64,000 nucleotides of DNA from Litorivivens sp041624475 (GTDB lineage: Bacteria > Pseudomonadota > Gammaproteobacteria > Pseudomonadales > Spongiibacteraceae), in contig NZ_JBFJUX010000016.1 in the NCBI RefSeq assembly GCF_041624475.1, positions 1 through 64,000 on the forward strand, read 5' to 3'. The position numbers were made by a program, and so were the translations under genes. Every line of letters starts with the position of its first letter. Position 1 is the first letter of the stretch. The notes beneath the pieces were generated by a model. It had not been told where the DNA came from. It saw only the letters and a program-made list of their open reading frames with translations, and ran no database searches. This document shows, piece after piece, positions 16,216-25,182 of the stretch.

Positions 16216-16240
16216 GCCCGGTATGCCGGGCTTTATCTCA
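16216..16240 (+). terminator. Hairpin, probable terminator of the WecG-fusion gene
   Basis: GCCCGG and CCGGGC (16216-16221 and 16226-16231) form a 6-bp GC stem with a 4-base loop, followed by the short T-rich CTTTATC. It lies between the operators and the promoter of the next operon. The T tract is weak. Confidence 0.4.
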
Positions 16241-16280
16241 AGTATATGATTTTAAATAACTAATAAGAGATTTCTCGGGT

Positions 16281-16296
16281 TGGCATCGCCTGTGCA
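16281..16296 (+). promoter_or_regulatory. Sigma-54 promoter of the polysaccharide export/polymerase operon
   Basis: TGGCATCGCCTGTGCA followed by T has GG-N10-GC spacing and both core elements. Expected start near 16306. It is followed by five co-directional genes up to 22344 with short or no gaps. Confidence 0.8.
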
Positions 16297-16331
16297 TTAG
16301 TCCATATAGAAACTACAAAGGTGGATGCGAA

Positions 16332-17672
16332 ATGCCTCCACATTTACCTACTCGGGACAAGACAATGAGCATTAACCAGGTCATCAAAGGCGCTTCTCGA
16401 ACTCTACTGGTCGCCTCATCCATTATTGTGATGAGTGGCTGTGCGGTACACAGCGGAGTGAAAAACCCGGAAGCCGGCGTGAAACGGGATTTTTATGTAC
16501 CTGCGAAACGCGAACAATCCAGCGTTGACGCACGGGCCGACGCGGCTAACGAGATTCTGGCACGCAATCAGAGCCTGGCGCGCAACGATGAATGTCTGGG
16601 TGGTGTGTCAGGCTTTAGCAATACGCAGCGTAATTTTTGGGTAGATCAACCCCTGCCGGTGCAGCTTCGAAGCGCAGGTGCCAAGCGCTCCGACACCGGG
16701 ATGAACCGACGCTTGCTGCCGCTGTCCCCCGGCGATCGTATTGAGGTGCTCATCCATGAAGGTGAAGAGTTCTCCGGACAGTATGTGGTCAACCACGATG
16801 GGACGCTGGAGCTGCCATACCTGCCGCCGATTACCGTTTCAGGTCTGGACACCGAGGAGATCGAAAACCGCTTGGAACTGCTGCTGGTTCGGGAGAACTT
16901 CTTTTTGGCTCATAACCTGCGCATCAGTGTTCGCCCACTCCAGTGGGCGCCGGTGATGGTTTCTGTCAGTGGTGCAGTCTTTAATCCGGGCCGGATATTG
17001 ATTAACGAGCGTCTGCCGGAGCAAATCGAAGAGTCCAAAACGCGTATCGCAGGAGACTATCCGACCCGCCGCTATCTGAGCGAAGCTATTCGCGCAGCCG
17101 CCGGCGTACGTCCGGATGCTCGCATCGATAAGGTTGTGTTGATTCGCGACGGCTGGCATCAGGAAATTGATCTGAGTGGCATTTTTACCGGAGCCGAAAC
17201 CGGGGATGTGCCCTTGATTGCTGGTGACAAGGTGGTTGTACCGACGGCGGGTTGCTTCCAGCGAGAGCTGGCCCGGCCTTCACAGATAACCCCAAAAGGT
17301 ATTCGGGTGTTTATTTCCAACCTGGCTTCCGGTAAAGATAATGCGGCGGCTGCGGTGGGCAACTACGCGACGAGCATGCCTTACGGGACCCGACTGCTGC
17401 AGGCGGTGGTGTCCGGTAACTGCGCGGGTGGCACACAATTGACTAATGCCTCGCGATTTGCGGTACTTGTCAGTGAAAATCCGATTACTGGTCAGTCAGA
17501 AGTGGTGGAACGCAGTATTGAAGAGTTGATGCGCAATCCTGAGCGCGATAGCTTTAACCCATACTTGCAGCCCAATGACTCTGTGGCCTGCTATGACTCT
17601 TCGGTAACGAACATTCGCGACATAGCGCGCACGGTTATCGATATCGTCAGCCCAATCAAACTGCTGCGCTAA
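16332..17672 (+). CDS. Wza-type polysaccharide export outer-membrane lipoprotein
   Basis: 446 residues. The signal peptide ends in the lipobox VMSGC. A Poly_export domain (about 130-215: LSPGDRIEVLIHEGEEFSG, NHDGTLELPYLPPI) is followed by SLBB-like regions (about 220-325: VSVSGAVFNPG and DKVVVPTAG). It forms the outer-membrane channel of a Wzx/Wzy-type exopolysaccharide system. ATG 16332 has AAAGGTGG about 7 bases upstream; a second ATG at 16365 gives a more usual 26-residue signal and may be the real start. It heads the sigma-54-controlled operon. Confidence 0.88.
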   Translation: MPPHLPTRDKTMSINQVIKGASRTLLVASSIIVMSGCAVHSGVKNPEAGVKRDFYVPAKREQSSVDARADAANEILARNQSLARNDECLGGVSGFSNTQRNFWVDQPLPVQLRSAGAKRSDTGMNRRLLPLSPGDRIEVLIHEGEEFSGQYVVNHDGTLELPYLPPITVSGLDTEEIENRLELLLVRENFFLAHNLRISVRPLQWAPVMVSVSGAVFNPGRILINERLPEQIEESKTRIAGDYPTRRYLSEAIRAAAGVRPDARIDKVVLIRDGWHQEIDLSGIFTGAETGDVPLIAGDKVVVPTAGCFQRELARPSQITPKGIRVFISNLASGKDNAAAAVGNYATSMPYGTRLLQAVVSGNCAGGTQLTNASRFAVLVSENPITGQSEVVERSIEELMRNPERDSFNPYLQPNDSVACYDSSVTNIRDIARTVIDIVSPIKLLR

Positions 17673-17683
17673 GGGGACTCGAG

Positions 17684-19096
17684 ATGTCAGATTACACGCC
17701 GATTCCCGACGAGCTGGCGCCGGTTCCCTACCGTCGCCCCGTGGACAAGCCCCGGTGGGCGCGCTACATCTTTGTTGGCCTCGCGGGGTTTATGCTGATC
17801 TGGGCGATGGTGGCAGCCTACGTGCTCTCTTCACCGACTTACAGCAGCAAATTCTCCTTCGTGCTGCCCGGTAAAGGGGTGAATACCAAAGTTAACCTGC
17901 AAAGCATTGGGGAGGCGAGCACCAGTAGTAGTTCCCCGTTCGGTAACAGCGGTATTAATCCTCGGGTGAACTATAAAGAGATACTGGTTTCCGATCTGGT
18001 TGTTCGCCGTGCGGCTGACGTCTTGGATATTGAAATTCAAGATTTTGGCAAACCCACGGTCAAGCTGGTCGATCAAACGGCGATAATCCATGTTGAGAAT
18101 AAGGCCGGCTCGCCTGAAGCCGCACGCAACAAAGCTCAAGCGCTGGTTGAAGCTTTCGACAGTCGTATTGAAGAGCTGCGCAAAGATGAAATGGCTCGAC
18201 GTGAAGAGGGTATCCGTCGTGCGCTATCGGTCTACCAGCAAAGATTGGACGATGCTCAGGATGCTTTGCTTGAGCATAAGCAGAACTCACAGTACGTGTC
18301 AGCGCGACAGTATGAAGAGCTGACTATGCGTCTGGAGCGCCTGAAGGAAGAGCAAGTCAGGACTAGCGGTGAGCGAGACAATATCTCCGGCTATGTACAA
18401 CAGTTATCAATGAATCTTGGGATCACCCCGCGGATGGCGGCGAATGCCTTTATGCTGCAAGCCGATGCCCAGTTTTCACGTAATCTTGACGATTATCAGG
18501 AAGCCAGTGCGAATCTCGCCGTCTACCGTTCAAAGTGGGGAGGAGCGCACCCTGCCATCGTGAAGGAGGAGGCAAAGCAAGAGTCCACACTGGACGCAAT
18601 GCGCCAGCGCAGCCTGGAGCTTATCGGCGAGCAGGATCTCAATATACTGCGTCTGATTAATATCAGTAGTTCCAACGAGCGTGGAACCCTGTTTCAGGAC
18701 CTGCTCGTAAACTTTGCAAAAGCCAAAGGCCTGAACGATAAGATTGATCAGCTGGGCAAAGCCATTGATCGTCACGTCGACAACCTCAAGCGTTATGCCC
18801 GTGAGGCTGCTGAACTGGAAAACCTTGAACGCAACTACGAAATTGCCGAGGCTGTGTATACGTCTGCCGTCACCCAGATAGATACCAGCAAAACCGACGT
18901 TTTCGCGTCCTACCCGCTGGTACAGGTATTGGCCGCGCCTTCGCTTCCGACCAAGCCCGTTTCACCGAATAAGCCGCTGGCGATTATCGGCGGGGTACTC
19001 GGTAGTATGATGACTATGTTTGGACTCTTTCTGCTATGGAAGCGCAAACAATTAATCCAGAAAATATTATCGAAAAGTGGATTTGGTACGCTTTAA
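17684..19096 (+). CDS. Wzz/GumC-type polysaccharide co-polymerase without kinase domain
   Basis: 470 residues. An N-terminal membrane helix (about 28-50, YIFVGLAGFMLIWAMVAAYV), a Wzz-type periplasmic domain with long coiled coils (about 160-300 and 340-400), and a second helix near the C-terminus after the Pro-rich APSLPTKPVSPNKP motif (about 425-457). It sets chain length and links polymerase to export. No Walker motifs or Tyr-rich tail are present, so this is not a bacterial tyrosine kinase, and no kinase gene is found in the locus. Its 3' end overlaps the next gene by 61 bases. Confidence 0.88.
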   Translation: MSDYTPIPDELAPVPYRRPVDKPRWARYIFVGLAGFMLIWAMVAAYVLSSPTYSSKFSFVLPGKGVNTKVNLQSIGEASTSSSSPFGNSGINPRVNYKEILVSDLVVRRAADVLDIEIQDFGKPTVKLVDQTAIIHVENKAGSPEAARNKAQALVEAFDSRIEELRKDEMARREEGIRRALSVYQQRLDDAQDALLEHKQNSQYVSARQYEELTMRLERLKEEQVRTSGERDNISGYVQQLSMNLGITPRMAANAFMLQADAQFSRNLDDYQEASANLAVYRSKWGGAHPAIVKEEAKQESTLDAMRQRSLELIGEQDLNILRLINISSSNERGTLFQDLLVNFAKAKGLNDKIDQLGKAIDRHVDNLKRYAREAAELENLERNYEIAEAVYTSAVTQIDTSKTDVFASYPLVQVLAAPSLPTKPVSPNKPLAIIGGVLGSMMTMFGLFLLWKRKQLIQKILSKSGFGTL

Positions 19097-20328
19097 TACT
19101 CACCTATCCGTTTTATGTTATCGGCGCAGTCTACATCGTTGCGCCGGTATTGGGCTGGATCCTGATTTTATACTGGGCCTACAACCTGTGGCTGCCCGAG
19201 CCGTTGCGGATAAAATCTTTTCAGCTGGAGATACCCGCGATTGCCTGGCTGTGGATCGCCGGCATGGTGGTGATGGAGGTGGCGCTGATCGCCGGTCACG
19301 TCGACTTCCAGCTGGGACTTCCCGCAATTATAAAATCCAGTATTGGTTGGGCAAAGGGCTGGGCTCTGCTGGCGGTCTTTGTCATGGTCGGCGCAACGCT
19401 GCCGGTTCGTCCCGAATTGATTTACCGGGCATGCTGCATTATCTGTCTGCACACCCTGATTCTGATTCCGATTTTCGTCGGTGCCTACTATATCGGTTTG
19501 CCCGGCAAAATATTTGTCTCGCCACTGAAAGCGATTGGCGGTCCGGGGCCGGAGTTTTTTGAGTTTCAGCTCTATGGCATTAACCCCGAGTCTCATGGGC
19601 CGCGCTGGCGTTTTTTTACGCCCTGGGCACCAGCGGCTGGATTGTTGGCTAACTTCTATCTGGTTTTTGCCTTGCAGGAGCGGGAGAAGTTCTGGCGCTG
19701 GTGTGGCATTGTCGGCAGTATTGCAATGGTGTTGATGTGTCAGTCACGAGCGGGCCTTGTCGCCATGCTGTTTGTTTCACCTGCCGTGTATTTTGTCTCG
19801 CGCCTGAACAATCCGGTTTTATGGATGACCGGTGGCGTGGGAATGGCCGGCGTGGGCGTGGCCTTCACGAATTTGTTGGAACTGGCGGATATCACGGTGA
19901 CCGAGTTCAAGCAGGCACGGGCTGGATCCAGTCGGGTCAGGGCTGCTCTGGCGAGAATTGCCATTCAGCGCTGGCGCGATGAGGCGCCTGTCTGGGGGCA
20001 TGGCGTGGTAGAGCGTGGTCCGCATTTGGTGGAGTATATGCCAATCGGCTCGCATCACAGCTGGTATGGCTTGTTGTTTGTTAAAGGGGCGGTAGGTTTC
20101 GTTGCTTTGTTTTTGCCTATGGCGGTGACGCTGGTCGCGCTCTTTATTCAGGCGCAGCGTTGTGTCACGTCGCGTGCAGGCCTGGCCTGTATGCTGATTT
20201 TGATTATGTTCAGTTTCGGTGAAAACCTGGAAATTCTTGCCTACCTTTTCTGGCCTGCGCTGGTCATTATCGGTGCGGCTTTTCGCAATGACATAGTAGA
20301 GAAGTCTTATAATGCCAAAAAAATATGA
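19036..20328 (+). CDS. O-antigen-ligase-family (Wzy-type) polysaccharide polymerase
   Basis: 430 residues with about ten to twelve predicted membrane helices. A large periplasmic loop contains RAALARIAIQRWRDEAPVWG, GHGVVERG and the diagnostic GSHHSWYGLLFVKG of Wzy_C/O-antigen ligase proteins. In this operon, between the co-polymerase and transferases, a Wzy polymerase role is more likely than a lipopolysaccharide ligase. It starts 61 bases inside the preceding gene and overlaps the next by 17 bases, an unusually tight arrangement. Confidence 0.85.
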   Translation: MEAQTINPENIIEKWIWYALILTYPFYVIGAVYIVAPVLGWILILYWAYNLWLPEPLRIKSFQLEIPAIAWLWIAGMVVMEVALIAGHVDFQLGLPAIIKSSIGWAKGWALLAVFVMVGATLPVRPELIYRACCIICLHTLILIPIFVGAYYIGLPGKIFVSPLKAIGGPGPEFFEFQLYGINPESHGPRWRFFTPWAPAAGLLANFYLVFALQEREKFWRWCGIVGSIAMVLMCQSRAGLVAMLFVSPAVYFVSRLNNPVLWMTGGVGMAGVGVAFTNLLELADITVTEFKQARAGSSRVRAALARIAIQRWRDEAPVWGHGVVERGPHLVEYMPIGSHHSWYGLLFVKGAVGFVALFLPMAVTLVALFIQAQRCVTSRAGLACMLILIMFSFGENLEILAYLFWPALVIIGAAFRNDIVEKSYNAKKI

Positions 20329-21409
20329 TGCCCTGTTGGTCGGCTACTACGGCATGCTCAACACCGGCGATGATATGTTGATGGCGGCGACGGCGGAGGG
20401 CGCGAAAAAGCTGTTTTCTGCAGCTGCGCTAGCAGCGACTTGTCCTGTGGGTAGTGGCGTGAGTCAGTGGTTGCAATGTACTCCCGTTCAAAGTCGGCAG
20501 CAGCGCTTTCGGGCACAGGATCGTATCCTTAAATATGTTGCTGCCTGGCGCAGTCGTCATATTTTGATCGGTGGAGGCTCGGTGTTTCACACCGCCAAGG
20601 ATATTGCCCAGAAACGCCATTACTTAAAACTGGCTGGCGATGCCGAGCATCGTGCAGTTGGTGTAGGTTTGGGCCCCTTTGTTGATACGGAAGCAGAGCA
20701 GCAATGCGCCGCCTTTCTCAATGAAGTAGCGTTTACGGGAGTGCGCGATAAAGAGAGCTTCGATATAGCCCGCAGTATCGCGCCGAATGCTCGTGTTGCA
20801 CTGACCTACGATTTGGCTCCCGGATTAGTCGATAGTGAAGCCTTTCAGGCATCACTTGCCAGAGAGCGGGACAATGCTATTGGCTTTGCCTTGTGCCCGA
20901 AAGAGCGGTTTGCGAATGATAGCGAATCTGAAAACAAGCGTTTGCAGAAATTGGCCGTGGCGGTAAAACGCTGGCATCAGGAGACCGGTGCCGAGATCCG
21001 CTTGTTTGATTTTAATGGTCACCCCAACCTGGGTGACGAACAGGTGCACCGGGAGTTTCGCACAATGTTGGATGGCGTTCCGGTCGAGCATATCTCTTAC
21101 CACGCCAACCCTTATCATTGCATAGCCGCAATAAGCCAAACTCGAATGATGGTTGCAATGCGTTTACATGCCGCTATATTTTCGTTCCTGACCCAAACTC
21201 CCTATCTCAGTCTCAATTATCACCCTAAATGTGAAAACTGGTGTCGTGACAGCGGGCACGATACGCGGTATGCGTTTGACAGTACAAATTTCGATCCCGA
21301 TGACCTTGCGCAGGTGGGGGGCGAAATCTTGGGGGGCAGCTATCGCCAGCCGACACTGCCAATAGCAGCGGCGCGCGATGAGGCATTAAAGAACTGGGAG
21401 GCGCTGTGA
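20312..21409 (+). CDS. Polysaccharide pyruvyl transferase family protein
   Basis: 365 residues. Visible: an N-terminal LLVGYYGMLNTGDDMLMAA motif, HILIGGGSVFH, VGVGLGPF, and the C-terminal MMVAMRLHAAIFSFLTQTPY/LSLNYHPK region typical of the PS_pyruv_trans (CsaB/WcaK) fold. It would add pyruvate ketals from phosphoenolpyruvate to a sugar, giving the exopolysaccharide acidic groups. It overlaps both neighbours (17 bases and 4 bases), consistent with one operon. Confidence 0.85.
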   Translation: MPKKYDALLVGYYGMLNTGDDMLMAATAEGAKKLFSAAALAATCPVGSGVSQWLQCTPVQSRQQRFRAQDRILKYVAAWRSRHILIGGGSVFHTAKDIAQKRHYLKLAGDAEHRAVGVGLGPFVDTEAEQQCAAFLNEVAFTGVRDKESFDIARSIAPNARVALTYDLAPGLVDSEAFQASLARERDNAIGFALCPKERFANDSESENKRLQKLAVAVKRWHQETGAEIRLFDFNGHPNLGDEQVHREFRTMLDGVPVEHISYHANPYHCIAAISQTRMMVAMRLHAAIFSFLTQTPYLSLNYHPKCENWCRDSGHDTRYAFDSTNFDPDDLAQVGGEILGGSYRQPTLPIAAARDEALKNWEAL

Positions 21410-22344
21410 CAATACCTGAATTTTCAGTCATTGTTCCCCTTTATAACAAGGCTGCCCACATCGTGGACACGCTTAACTCTGTTCGCGCGCAGACACTGCC
21501 GCCCAAAGAAGTGATTGTGGTTGACGATGGTTCGACTGATCAGGGAGCGGACCGTGTTGAGACTTTGATTCAGGAGGGTTTTCCAGGATTAAAGTTGATC
21601 CGGCAGGTTAACGGCGGTGTCTCGGTTGCGCGCAATACTGGCATTGCCGCCAGTTCAAGCGATTACGTTGCCTTTCTGGATGGTGATGACCTTTGGTTGC
21701 CCGAACTTCTGGCCGAAATGGCCCAGTTGATCAAGGATTTTCCCGAGGCAGGTGGCTTTTCAACGGCCTTTGCACATTTCACTCCAGCGGGTAGCATCAC
21801 GCCTATTCAGCCGCACTTTCCAGCCCGCTACCAAAAGCAGACGCGTTTTCTATACGACTACTTTGAAGCCGCAGCGACCGGGGAACTGCCCGCGATGACA
21901 TCGGCAACCTGCATACCCAAGCGGGTGTTGAATGAGGTAGGGGGGTTTCCGCCAAGGGAAAAAATTGGTGAGGATCAGGATGTCTGGATTCGCGTGGGGC
22001 AGCGGTATTCCTTTGCCTACAGCCGCCGTGTTTGCATGCATTATCTAATTGAGGCTGAAAATAGAGCTTCCGTTATGCACGTTCCGGAATGCGAATGTCC
22101 TTTCAGTTTGCGTTTGAAAAACTATGCCGAATCATCCGGTGATCCACGTCGGGAGCTTATGCTCAAGTTGACGGCCAACCATCTTCTGCATTTGGCTCAA
22201 TTGAATATCAGGGCCCGAAAGTTTCCTGTAGCTCGACGTCTGTTAGCTGAACAGAGAACCTGGATGCTACCGCTAAGACGAATCAAATGGGAGGTGGCTT
22301 TCTGGTTTGCTCGGTGTGGCTTGATGTTTCGTCGTTCGGCGTAG
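21406..22344 (+). CDS. Family 2 glycosyltransferase
   Basis: 312 residues, GTG start overlapping the previous stop (GTGA). The GT-A fold is clear: FSVIVPLYNKAAHIVDTLNS, VIVVDDGSTD, NGGVSVARNTGI and the DXD-type metal site FLDGDDLW. Substrate unknown. It is the last gene of the sigma-54-controlled operon; a strong hairpin follows. Confidence 0.88.
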   Translation: MTIPEFSVIVPLYNKAAHIVDTLNSVRAQTLPPKEVIVVDDGSTDQGADRVETLIQEGFPGLKLIRQVNGGVSVARNTGIAASSSDYVAFLDGDDLWLPELLAEMAQLIKDFPEAGGFSTAFAHFTPAGSITPIQPHFPARYQKQTRFLYDYFEAAATGELPAMTSATCIPKRVLNEVGGFPPREKIGEDQDVWIRVGQRYSFAYSRRVCMHYLIEAENRASVMHVPECECPFSLRLKNYAESSGDPRRELMLKLTANHLLHLAQLNIRARKFPVARRLLAEQRTWMLPLRRIKWEVAFWFARCGLMFRRSA

Positions 22345-22369
22345 CGCTAAGCTGTTGCTCGTAACATCA

Positions 22370-22415
22370 GGTAGCTGCAGGTGAGTGTCACTGCAGCTAC
22401 CGAAGGGTTTCTTTT
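22370..22415. terminator. Bidirectional terminator hairpin between convergent polysaccharide operons
   Basis: GGTAGCTGCAG (22370-22380) and CTGCAGCTACC (22391-22401) form a perfect 11-bp stem with a 10-base loop. The downstream strand carries a T-rich run (GTTTCTTTTCTTG). It sits between a plus-strand operon ending at 22344 and a minus-strand operon ending at 22421, so it probably serves both. Confidence 0.7.
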
Positions 22416-22420
22416 CTTGT

Positions 22421-23110
22421 CTAATAGCGTTTTGCCGCCTGTGCTGTTATCGAGCGGGCCGAAATCACATCGACAAAATAGCGATTGGCCAGATCGAGGA
22501 TAAAGGCGAACCACAAAATGATACCGAGAAACTTGCTTCCGTCCTCAATCAGAAGAATGGCAGGCATTGATTCGCTTGACAGCATATCGGCGCTAACCGA
22601 TACGGTCCAGGCGACCAGTGCCGGTGCTGCGTAAATAAACGATGGGCCTATCGCGCGGAAAAACACCAGTAGTGTTGCGATTATTATCAGGCCCACTATT
22701 GCCTGAATGACCGCCTCTGGAATGATGGGCAGCGTTTGGGCAACGGTTTCGTGAATCATCAGTGAGTCGTCGGCAAGTAGCATAAGGCTGCAAACTGATA
22801 GCCACATAAGAGCACTGTTTTTTCTCGGCCCACCGTGAATCTTCTTGCGGAAATTGCCTGCGAAAAATGCGATGCCCGCCGCTGCGGCCAGCAGGCAAAT
22901 TCCCGCGGTAGAGATTAACCCTAAAAACCAGGCGTTTCCTTGGAGCGAGCTTGCGTCCTCGGTCAGCATCTCCAGGCTTATTCCCTTGGATTGCTGAACT
23001 GCCAGCGCAACCATAAAGACAAGCAAAGTAACGATTATCGGCATCATAAGTGCCGACGCATTGAGGTCTGGCCATGAACGCTTGCGTCGTACCACAAGTT
23101 TGGTATGCAT
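22421..23110 (-). CDS. Small multi-pass membrane protein, function unknown
   Basis: 229 residues with about six membrane helices (about 20-40, 62-86, 100-117, 132-152, 158-176, 190-212). Conserved-looking acidic/His positions lie at membrane edges: LLADDSLMIHE after helix 3 and IEDGSKFLGI before the last helix. Such DxxxxxHE and E/D-x-x-K-x-x-G patterns recur in uncharacterised membrane proteins, but I cannot name a family. It is the third gene of a minus-strand operon with a glycosyltransferase (2-base gap) and the initiating WbaP-type transferase, suggesting a part in polysaccharide modification or export. Confidence 0.65.
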   Translation of the reverse strand: MHTKLVVRRKRSWPDLNASALMMPIIVTLLVFMVALAVQQSKGISLEMLTEDASSLQGNAWFLGLISTAGICLLAAAAGIAFFAGNFRKKIHGGPRKNSALMWLSVCSLMLLADDSLMIHETVAQTLPIIPEAVIQAIVGLIIIATLLVFFRAIGPSFIYAAPALVAWTVSVSADMLSSESMPAILLIEDGSKFLGIILWFAFILDLANRYFVDVISARSITAQAAKRY

Positions 23111-23112
23111 GG

Positions 23113-24159
23113 TTATGCCGCCAGCAGGCCAACGACCTGTCTCTCAAGGTTGTCGTAGCGCTGTGGACGCAAAACGTTGAGCAGGACTGCCGCGCCCAGA
23201 GTTGCCGTGGTGCGCCCGAATTCACGCAGCACAATGCTGGCGTCTGAGTTTAATGCGCGTTTTAACAGTTCGGCGGCAGCTTGCGCATCGCGAGACTGAA
23301 CAGCGCGACGGGCCAAATATCGGTACTGATAGGCGCGAGCCAAGTTTTCCCACTTGACGATGAAATCTACGTTGATGCGTGCGTTGTTGCTAACCGAGCG
23401 CTCCCAGGAGGCCAGCTGGTTCTTCCAGTTTGCTGACAGGCCCTCTCCGTTGACGCGATAGTTGGTCAGCGCGGCACTTAGCCCTTCAAACTTCCACTGA
23501 GTCGACAGAGCTATCCGGAGCCAGCACTCTACATCTTCAGACTGACGGAAGGTCTCGTCGAAATACTGGTGGCCGTAGTGACCGCTGGTTTCGGGGCGAA
23601 TAAATTTAATCGCGTCGAGTACTTCACGGCGAATCACCGGTGCAGAACCGTTGCCGACCGGGTTTCGGCAGAAAATATCCTGGGCTTTGACAGCGCGGGT
23701 TTTGGGCGTCTGAAACAGGCCCAGAGGTTGGCTGTCCTCACTGATAAAAGCAGAGGCGCTGTAGCTTACGCCAACATCTTTACGGTGGTCGAGGTGACCG
23801 ACGTGGCGCTCCAGCTTTTCAGGGTGCCAGCTATCATCGGAGTCAAGAAACGCGACATAGCGACCGCGCGACTGGCGAATTCCGGTGTTGCGGGCTCCTG
23901 CGAGACCGCGATTCTGTTGCCGCACCAGGCGGATACGCGGATCGTCGTAGCTCTCGATGATGGCAGCACAGTTGTCGGGAGAACCGTCATCGACTGCGAT
24001 GATTTCGAAGTCTTTGTAGGTTTGAGCCAGAACTGAATCAACGCACTCATTAAGGTATTTGGCGGCGTTGTACATCGGGATGACAACACTCACTGCCGGG
24101 CGCTTGCTGAAGGGGGTGTCGGTTTTACGGGTCTTAGTGTCTGTGTCGTAGAAGTTCAT
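23113..24159 (-). CDS. Family 2 glycosyltransferase
   Basis: 348 residues. N-terminal GT-A domain: VSVVIPMYNAAKYLNECVDS, FEIIAVDDGSPDN, NRGLAGARNTGIRQSRG and the metal-binding FLDSDDSW; a C-terminal helical part (about 260-348) follows. GGAG 8 bases upstream supports the ATG. Middle gene of the sigma-54-controlled WbaP operon. Confidence 0.88.
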   Translation of the reverse strand: MNFYDTDTKTRKTDTPFSKRPAVSVVIPMYNAAKYLNECVDSVLAQTYKDFEIIAVDDGSPDNCAAIIESYDDPRIRLVRQQNRGLAGARNTGIRQSRGRYVAFLDSDDSWHPEKLERHVGHLDHRKDVGVSYSASAFISEDSQPLGLFQTPKTRAVKAQDIFCRNPVGNGSAPVIRREVLDAIKFIRPETSGHYGHQYFDETFRQSEDVECWLRIALSTQWKFEGLSAALTNYRVNGEGLSANWKNQLASWERSVSNNARINVDFIVKWENLARAYQYRYLARRAVQSRDAQAAAELLKRALNSDASIVLREFGRTTATLGAAVLLNVLRPQRYDNLERQVVGLLAA

Positions 24160-24204
24160 GGCTATGTCTCCGGTTTTGGTTCTATCGGTTAATAAACAGT
24201 CTTG

Positions 24205-24894
24205 TTAGTAAGCGCCTTTGCCCATCAGGACGGCAGGAACGGTCATGATCGTGATGTACAGGTCCATCCAAAGGTTGCGTTGCTGGTTGTATCGGATGTC
24301 CAGTTCCACTTGCTGTTCGAAATCGAGATCAGCGCGACCGGACACCTGCCACAGGCCTGAAATGCCGGGTAAACCCTCAAGACGCTTGCGGTCGTAGTCG
24401 CTGTACTGCTCAACTTCACTGATCAGGGCCGGGCGCGGTCCGATCAGTGACATCTCGCCTTTCAGTACGTTGATCAGCTGCGGTAACTCATCGATCGAGA
24501 ATTTGCGGATGAAATTGCCGACGCGGGTTACGCGAGGGTCGTTAACAAACTTTTTGCAGACGCCGTCACGATCACTCTTCATGGCCGCGACCTGGGCGTG
24601 CAGCTTGGGGTCATTGCTCATTGATCGGAACTTGATCATTTTGAAAGTTTCACCGTTCAGCCCTACGCGAACTTGGCGAAAGAACACGCCACCCCGGCTT
24701 TCCATCACAATGGCCAGCGCGGTGATCAGCAGCAGGGGGGACAGTGCTGCGAGCAGTGCAAGTGACAGGGTAATGTCGTAAGCGCGTTTGTAGCCGCGCT
24801 CAATGAAGTAGCGGTAGCTTCCCAGTGGCGCGTTGTAGAGCGCGTTAAGCTGGGCGGCGATTGAAGTAATCAGTGTGTTGGCGATTGTTTGCAT
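24205..24894 (-). CDS. WbaP-type undecaprenyl-phosphate sugar-phosphate transferase (priming enzyme)
   Basis: 229 residues, the minimal polyprenyl-phosphate hexose-1-phosphate transferase. Visible: re-entrant membrane helix after KRAYDITLSLALLAAL, the MIKFRSM motif, the catalytic Asp-Glu in SIDELPQLINVLKGEMSLIG, PRPAL, and LPGISGLWQVSGRADLDFE. It transfers the first sugar phosphate to undecaprenyl phosphate. AGGAGG lies about 6 bases before the ATG, and a near-perfect sigma-54 promoter is 30 bases upstream. It heads an operon with a glycosyltransferase and a small membrane protein. This is the active counterpart of the degenerate domain at 14913. Confidence 0.9.
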   Translation of the reverse strand: MQTIANTLITSIAAQLNALYNAPLGSYRYFIERGYKRAYDITLSLALLAALSPLLLITALAIVMESRGGVFFRQVRVGLNGETFKMIKFRSMSNDPKLHAQVAAMKSDRDGVCKKFVNDPRVTRVGNFIRKFSIDELPQLINVLKGEMSLIGPRPALISEVEQYSDYDRKRLEGLPGISGLWQVSGRADLDFEQQVELDIRYNQQRNLWMDLYITIMTVPAVLMGKGAY

Positions 24895-24923
24895 GATGTT
24901 TCCTCCTAAGTTTCAGAGGTAAT

Positions 24924-24939
24924 TGCAGCCGCCGTGCCA
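24924..24939 (-). promoter_or_regulatory. Sigma-54 promoter of the WbaP operon (near-perfect)
   Basis: Minus-strand TGGCACGGCGGCTGCA followed by A matches the TGGCACG-N4-TTGCW consensus at all but one core position. Expected start near 24913, leaving a 19-base leader that carries the AGGAGG ribosome site. Confidence 0.85.
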
Positions 24940-25025
24940 AACCAGTTAAAAATTTATAAGCTATTGAAAAATAAGGGTAAAAATGATTTTTCTTAGTTTT
25001 TTGAAGCCGGGGTTTGCTGTGCTAT

Positions 25026-25070
25026 TTGCATTTTGCAAATCACGTTGAAGGGGTGGTTTGCAAAATGCAA
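25026..25070. promoter_or_regulatory. Two perfect LuxO-type operators upstream of the WbaP operon
   Basis: 25026-25038 is TTGCA-TTT-TGCAA and 25058-25070 is TTGCA-AAA-TGCAA, both perfect palindromes with starts 32 bp apart. They lie about 88 and 120 bp upstream of the sigma-54 promoter at 24939. The 288-bp gap holds nothing else recognised. Confidence 0.75.
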
Positions 25071-25182
25071 ATCGAAAGAGCGGCGGTGGAGACTTTCGGA
25101 AATCGTGGGTGCCGCGGGCACGCTTTGTGGCAGTGAAAGAAACAGGGAAGCGCCGGCAAACCCGGCGCAAGGGAGAGTTAAA

